64,000 nt of DNA, taken from contig CAJXKW010000001.1 in assembly GCA_913055855.1 (NCBI GenBank), positions 1-64,000 of the forward strand, written 5' to 3'. This stretch comes from an uncultured Limimonas sp. Its GTDB lineage: Bacteria; Pseudomonadota; Alphaproteobacteria; Kiloniellales; Rhodovibrionaceae. Shown piece after piece: positions 59,375 to 64,000 of the stretch. Under the pieces are notes generated by a model that did not search any database, was not told where the DNA came from, and was given only the letters and a program-made list of their open reading frames with translations. Each line of letters opens with the position of its first letter. Position 1 is the first letter of the stretch. The translations under genes and the position numbers were made by a program.

Positions 59375-60757
59375 ATGACCCCCGATTCCAATACGCTTTC
59401 CGAGGAATCCGAGTTCGACATCGCGAAGGAATTTCTGGCGCGCCACAACATTGACGAGGTCGAGTGCCTCGTCCCCGACCTCGCCGGAATCGCGCGCGGC
59501 AAGATCCTGCCCGCCGAGAAGTTCCTCAAGGGGATGCGCGAGCACGGGCTGCGCATTCCCGAGCAGATCTTCATCCAGACCGTCAACGGCGATTACCCGA
59601 TGGACGATCCGGTCACCAGTCCGGCGACCATCGACGTCTATCTGAAGCCGGACGTGGCAACGATGCGCCGTGTGCCCTGGTATTCCGACCCGACGGCCCA
59701 GGTGATCTGCGACGCCCACTACTTCGACGGGGGGCCCGTCGAGATCGCGCCCCGCCAGACCCTCCGGCGTGTGCTCAAGTTGTTCGAGGATCAGGGCTGG
59801 CTGCCTTTGATCGCGCCCGAACTCGAGTTTTTCCTGGTGGAGAAGAACACCGATCCGGACTATCCGCTGATCCCGCCGATCGGCCGCTCCGGCCGGCGCG
59901 AGACCGCGCGCCAGTCCTACGGCGTTGATGCGGTGAACGAGTTCGATCCGCTGTTTGAGGAGGTCTACGACTTCTGCGAGGCACAGGAGATCGATATCGA
60001 CACCCTCACCCATGAAGCCGGCGCCGCGCAGATGGAGATGAATTTCAACCACGGCGCCGCGCTCGACCTCGCCGACCAGACCTTCCTGTTCAAGCGCACC
60101 GTGCGCGAGACGGCGCTGCGCCACGGCGTCTACGCGACCTTCATGGCCAAGCCCATGGAAAACGAACCGGGCAGCGCCATGCACGTGCACCAGTCGATCC
60201 TGGACCGCGCGAGCGAGGTGAACCTGTTCTCCGACACGGACGGGAACAGCACCAAGCAGTTCATGGCCTACATCGGCGGGCTGCAGAAGTATCTGCCCGC
60301 GGTGATGCCCCTGCTTGCCCCCAACGTGAATTCCTACCGGCGGCTGATGCGGCACTCGGATGCGCCGATCAACACGCACTGGGGCCTGGACAACCGGACC
60401 GTGGGCTTCCGGGTGCCCGTGTCGAGCGCACCGGCCCGGCGCGTGGAGAACCGTTGCGCCGGCGCGGACTGCAATCCCTACCTCGCCATCGCGGCATCCC
60501 TGGCGTGTGGCTATCTCGGCATGATCGAGAACCTGGAGCCGACCAAGCCCGTTGAAGGCAGCGGTTACCGCCTGGCGCACACCCTGCCCCGCACGCTTTA
60601 CGACGCCCTCTACCGGTTTTCGCGCAACGGCGGGCTGAAGCGCGCACTGGGCGAGGACTTCGTGGGCGTGGTCGCGGCCGTGAAGGACGCGGAGTTGGAC
60701 GCGTACCAGCGCGTCATCAGCTCCTGGGAGCGCGAGCACCTGCTGCTCAACGTCTGA
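59375..60757 (+). CDS. Glutamine synthetase family protein (gamma-glutamylpolyamine synthetase/PuuA-like)
   Basis: VECLVPDLAGIARGKILPAEKF ... PELEFFLV ... AGAAQMEMNF ... FMAKPMENEPGSAMHVHQSI ... NRCAGADCNPYLAIAASLACG. Confidence 0.9.
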   Translation: MTPDSNTLSEESEFDIAKEFLARHNIDEVECLVPDLAGIARGKILPAEKFLKGMREHGLRIPEQIFIQTVNGDYPMDDPVTSPATIDVYLKPDVATMRRVPWYSDPTAQVICDAHYFDGGPVEIAPRQTLRRVLKLFEDQGWLPLIAPELEFFLVEKNTDPDYPLIPPIGRSGRRETARQSYGVDAVNEFDPLFEEVYDFCEAQEIDIDTLTHEAGAAQMEMNFNHGAALDLADQTFLFKRTVRETALRHGVYATFMAKPMENEPGSAMHVHQSILDRASEVNLFSDTDGNSTKQFMAYIGGLQKYLPAVMPLLAPNVNSYRRLMRHSDAPINTHWGLDNRTVGFRVPVSSAPARRVENRCAGADCNPYLAIAASLACGYLGMIENLEPTKPVEGSGYRLAHTLPRTLYDALYRFSRNGGLKRALGEDFVGVVAAVKDAELDAYQRVISSWEREHLLLNV

Positions 60758-60791
60758 GGCACGCCCGGGCGACACGAGGAGCCGAGGAGAC

Positions 60792-61673
60792 ATGCGCCGG
60801 GTCACCGTCGCCGCCGTCCAGATGCCTTGCGAGGCCGATACGGAGGCCAACGTCGCGCGCGCGGAAGCGATGATCCGCCGGGCGGCCCACGACGCGGGCG
60901 CGCAGGTCGTCCTCGTTCAGGAACTCTTCGAGATGCCCTACCCCGGCAAAGCCGAAGAGCCCGAAACCTACGCCCGCGCCCGGCCGGCCGAGGGCCACCC
61001 GGTGCTTGAAAGCATGCAGCGCCTGGCGGCAGAGCTGGGCGTGGTGCTGCCCGTGTCCTTCTTCGAGCGCGCCAACAACGCGTACTACAACGCGCTGGCG
61101 ATGCTGGACGCCGACGGGCGCAACCTGGGCGTCTATCGGAAGAGTCACATCCCCGACGGCCCCGGCTATTCGGAGAAGGTCTATTTCAACCCAGGTGACA
61201 CCGGGTTCATCGCCTTCGACACCCGCTTCGGCCGGCTCGGCGCGGCGATTTGCTGGGACCAGTGGTTCCCCGAGTGCGCACGGGCGATGGCGCTTCAGGG
61301 TGCCGAGATCCTGTTCTATCCCACGGCGATCGGCAGCGAACCGCAGGACCCCACGATCGACAGCCGGGGCGCGTGGCAGCGCGTCATGCAGGGGCACGCC
61401 GTTGCCAACGCCATGCCCGTCGTGGCGGCTAACCGCGTGGGTGCCGAACACAGCACCGCCTGGACCGTGACCTTCTACGGCCGCTCCTTCATCGCGGACA
61501 ACAGCGGCGCGATTCTTGCCCAGGCTGGCGAGAACGACGCTGAGATCGTCAGCGCCACCTTCGACCTGGACGATCTCGCGACACAGCGGGCCGCCTGGGG
61601 GCTGTTCCGCGACCGCCGCCCGGACCTGTACGGCCCGCTACTCACCCAGGACGGCCGCACACGCCGGAACTGA
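60792..61673 (+). CDS. aguB: N-carbamoylputrescine amidase-like nitrilase-superfamily hydrolase
   Basis: VTVAAVQMPCEADTEANVARAEAMIRRAA ... QELFEMPYPG ... YRKSHIPDGPGYSEKVYFNPGDTGF ... GAAICWDQWFPECARAMALQGAEILFYPTAIGSEP. Confidence 0.9.
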   Translation: MRRVTVAAVQMPCEADTEANVARAEAMIRRAAHDAGAQVVLVQELFEMPYPGKAEEPETYARARPAEGHPVLESMQRLAAELGVVLPVSFFERANNAYYNALAMLDADGRNLGVYRKSHIPDGPGYSEKVYFNPGDTGFIAFDTRFGRLGAAICWDQWFPECARAMALQGAEILFYPTAIGSEPQDPTIDSRGAWQRVMQGHAVANAMPVVAANRVGAEHSTAWTVTFYGRSFIADNSGAILAQAGENDAEIVSATFDLDDLATQRAAWGLFRDRRPDLYGPLLTQDGRTRRN

Positions 61674-61703
61674 AGCCGTCCGACGCGCCAGCACCCGGCC
61701 CGC

Positions 61704-62066
61704 TCATCTCATTTGCTGCAACATGACGAGGGCGCCCAGCGCCAGCAGCAGGGTGACGATTCCCGCCGCATACACGCCCCAGCCGGGCCCACCCGAACGT
61801 GCCGGGCCACCGGCAGCTTTTGAGGACGCCGGGGTGCGCCCACCCGCAGTGCGCTGCCCGCTTCCGGCGCCGCGCGCCTTTGCCCCGCCCACGCGTTGCA
61901 TCATGCTCTGGACCCGCTTCGGCGAAAGCGGACTGCCGTCCGGCTCCGTCAACCCATGATAGGTGTACAACCAGTGCGCCAAATCCTCCGCCTTGGCGCC
62001 CTTTTTCCGGCGCGCGGCGAGCTGGGGGTAGAGTTTTCGGATATCCGCTTCCTTGACCGGTCGCAT
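61704..62066 (-). CDS. Orphan small protein with N-terminal helical domain and C-terminal TM (tail-anchor-like)
   Basis: MRPVKEADIRKLYPQLAARRKKGAKAEDLAHWLYTYHGLTEPDGSPLSPKRVQSMMQRV..., Gly/Ala/Ser linker, then VYAAGIVTLLLALGALVMLQQMR. Internal start chosen. Confidence 0.65.
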   Translation of the reverse strand: MRPVKEADIRKLYPQLAARRKKGAKAEDLAHWLYTYHGLTEPDGSPLSPKRVQSMMQRVGGAKARGAGSGQRTAGGRTPASSKAAGGPARSGGPGWGVYAAGIVTLLLALGALVMLQQMR

Positions 62067-62381
62067 CGGGCACACACTAGACCTTTGCGCGCCCCAGGGG
62101 TCAATGCCGTCGTATTCGCACCGTTGCCACGGATACGCGCCGCTGGTCGCCCCTGCCCGGCCCTCGTGGCGCCACCTGCCGCTCCCGGCATGGGATCCGG
62201 CCAAGTGTCGCAGATCGCGACAGGCGACTGCGACGCCGCTGTCACGAAACGAGACGGACCTGCCCGACAAGGCGTTTTCAGCATGTTCAGAATGTCCCGC
62301 CGCGGGACCACGCCAAACCGGCGGCAAACCGCGCGTCCTGGGGTGGCCCGTCCGTGAGGCAACCGGCTTGGGCCGCGAGCC

Positions 62382-62397
62382 TGGCACGCGGGTTGCT
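62382..62397 (+). promoter_or_regulatory. Sigma-54 (-24/-12) promoter upstream of the acetone-carboxylase beta-like gene
   Basis: TGGCACGCGGGTTGCT, an exact match to TGGCAC-N5-TTGCW, 77 bp upstream of the GTG start. Confidence 0.85.
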
Positions 62398-62473
62398 GTC
62401 TCCCTGGCGTGCGCGAACCGACGGTCCGCGCACCAAGGCGCAACGATCAATCCACGACCGGGGAGACGCGCTC

Positions 62474-64000
62474 GTGAGTCTGCAAACCACCCGCGATGTT
62501 CAGGTGCTCGGCATCGATGCCGGCGGCACCATGACGGACACCTTTTTTGTCGACCGCGATGGCGAATTCGCCGTCGGCAAGGCCCAGACGACACCCAAGG
62601 ACGAATCCCACGGCCTTCTGGAGTCGAGCAGCGATGCCCTGAGCCACTGGGGCATGGACCTCCAGGGCGCGTTCAAGACCCTGCGTACCGGCGTGTACTC
62701 CGGCACGGCCATGCTCAACCGTGTGGTCCAGCGACAGGGCCTGGAGTGCGGCCTGATCGTCAATGCGGGTATGGAGGACTTCCACCGTATGGGGCGGGCG
62801 ATCCAGAGCTATCTCGGCTATGCCTACGAGGATCGCATTCACCTGAACACGCACCGCTACGACCCGCCCCTCGTGCCGCGTGATCGGACCCGCGGCGTGA
62901 TCGAGCGGGTGGACATGATGGGGACCGTGGTCATCCCCCTGCGCGAGGAGACGGCCCGACGGGCGGCGAAGGAGCTGATCGCCAAGGGCGTCGCAGGCAT
63001 CGTCATCAGCCTCCTCCACTCCTACAAGAATCCGGACAACGAGCGCCGGGTGCGCGACATTGTCGAGGAGGAGGTGGCCGCGGCCGGGGCGAACATTCCC
63101 GTCTTTGCCTCGGCGGACTATTACCCGGTGCGCAAGGAGAGCCACCGAACCAACACGACCATCCTCGAGGCCTACGCCGCGGAACCCTCGCGCCAGACCC
63201 TGGCGCAGATCACCGAGGCCTTCCACGACAAGGGCGCGGGATTCGATTTCCGCGTCATGGCCACGCACGGTGGCACGATCTCGCGCAAGGCGCGCGAACT
63301 GGCGCGCACCATCGTCTCCGGCCCCATCGGCGGGGTCATCGGTGCCAAGTACCTGGGCGAGAGCCTCGGCTACAAGAACATCGTGTGCTCCGACATCGGC
63401 GGCACGTCGTTCGACCTGTCGCTGATCACGCAGGGCAACCTGGTTATACGCAACGACCCGGACATGGCCCGGCTGGTCCTGTCGCTGCCGCTGGTCGCAC
63501 TGGACTCTGTGGGCGCGGGCGCGGGCAGTTTCGTCCGCCTCGATCCCTACACGCACGCCATCCAGCTCGGCCCGGACAGCGCCGGCTACCGTGTGGGCGT
63601 GTGCTGGCCGGAAAGCGGCATCGAAACGGTCACCATCTCCGACTGTCACCTGGTACTCGGGTACATCAATCCGGACAACTTCCTGGGCGGACAGGTCAAG
63701 CTGGACCGGCAGCGTGCCATGGACGCGGTGCGCACACAGGTCGCCGAGCCTCTTGGCCTGTCGGTCGAGGACGCCGCGGCCGGCGTAATCGAACTGATGG
63801 ACCAGGACCTGCGCGATCACATGAAATCGATGATCTCCGCCAAGGGCTACAGCCCGGCGAGCTTCACCTGCTTCTCCTACGGCGGCGCGGGTCCGGTGCA
63901 TTGCTACGGCTACACCGAGGGCCTGGGCTTCGAGGACGTCGTGGTACCCGCGTGGGCCGCCGGTTTCTCCGCTTTTGGCTGCGCCGCCGCGGATTTCGAA
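62474..64000 (+). CDS. acxA: Acetone carboxylase beta subunit-like (hydantoinase/oxoprolinase family), 3' truncated by window
   Basis: GTG start; VQVLGIDAGGTMTDTFFVDRDGEFAVGKAQTTPKDE ... TGVYSGTAMLNRVVQRQGLECGLIVNAGMEDFHRMGRAIQSYLGYAYEDRIHLNTHRYDPPLVPR; open to base 64000. Confidence 0.88.
   Translation, partial: MSLQTTRDVQVLGIDAGGTMTDTFFVDRDGEFAVGKAQTTPKDESHGLLESSSDALSHWGMDLQGAFKTLRTGVYSGTAMLNRVVQRQGLECGLIVNAGMEDFHRMGRAIQSYLGYAYEDRIHLNTHRYDPPLVPRDRTRGVIERVDMMGTVVIPLREETARRAAKELIAKGVAGIVISLLHSYKNPDNERRVRDIVEEEVAAAGANIPVFASADYYPVRKESHRTNTTILEAYAAEPSRQTLAQITEAFHDKGAGFDFRVMATHGGTISRKARELARTIVSGPIGGVIGAKYLGESLGYKNIVCSDIGGTSFDLSLITQGNLVIRNDPDMARLVLSLPLVALDSVGAGAGSFVRLDPYTHAIQLGPDSAGYRVGVCWPESGIETVTISDCHLVLGYINPDNFLGGQVKLDRQRAMDAVRTQVAEPLGLSVEDAAAGVIELMDQDLRDHMKSMISAKGYSPASFTCFSYGGAGPVHCYGYTEGLGFEDVVVPAWAAGFSAFGCAAADFE

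Noticed and set aside
62053-62883. Plus-strand 276-aa ORF across the acxA leader
   Set aside because: Overlaps the sigma-54 promoter and the acxA start in another frame; composition typical of a spurious ORF.

Overview
This 64 kb GC-rich window looks like an alphaproteobacterial chromosome, probably Rhodospirillales-like (inference from gene order). Nearly all of it is densely packed core genes. In order: the C-terminus of an NtrX-like regulator and trkA; a TRAP transporter with a universal stress protein; a D-amino-acid aminotransferase, hfq and hflX; CIRCE-groESL; mazG; a TPP riboswitch with thiOSGE; cysD-cysNC; M23 peptidase-bactofilin; a soluble lytic transglycosylase; dapA and smpB; folK, rpoZ, RSH, pdxJ, acpS, lepB, rnc, era and recO; a DadA-like oxidoreductase and parC; a BLUF photoreceptor; a low-GC islet with an orphan methyltransferase next to tRNA-Ser(TGA); a YcjX/YcjF-like pair; cell-wall genes (lytic transglycosylase, rlpA, D,D-carboxypeptidase); tmk, holB, metG, tatD, an MBL hydrolase and a NUDIX hydrolase; a glutamine-synthetase-like plus N-carbamoylputrescine amidase pair; and the 5' part of an acetone carboxylase beta-like gene. 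I found no CRISPR array, rRNA, prophage or intact IS element. The best leads are: a consensus-perfect sigma-54 promoter with upstream inverted repeats before the acetone-carboxylase-like gene; the low-GC methyltransferase islet abutting the 3' end of a tRNA; a TPP riboswitch whose P1 strand overlaps the thiO ribosome-binding site; an AT-rich perfect palindrome upstream of the polyamine-type glutamine synthetase; a BLUF photoreceptor beside parC; and several orphan small proteins. I see no convincing, wholly new multi-gene system.
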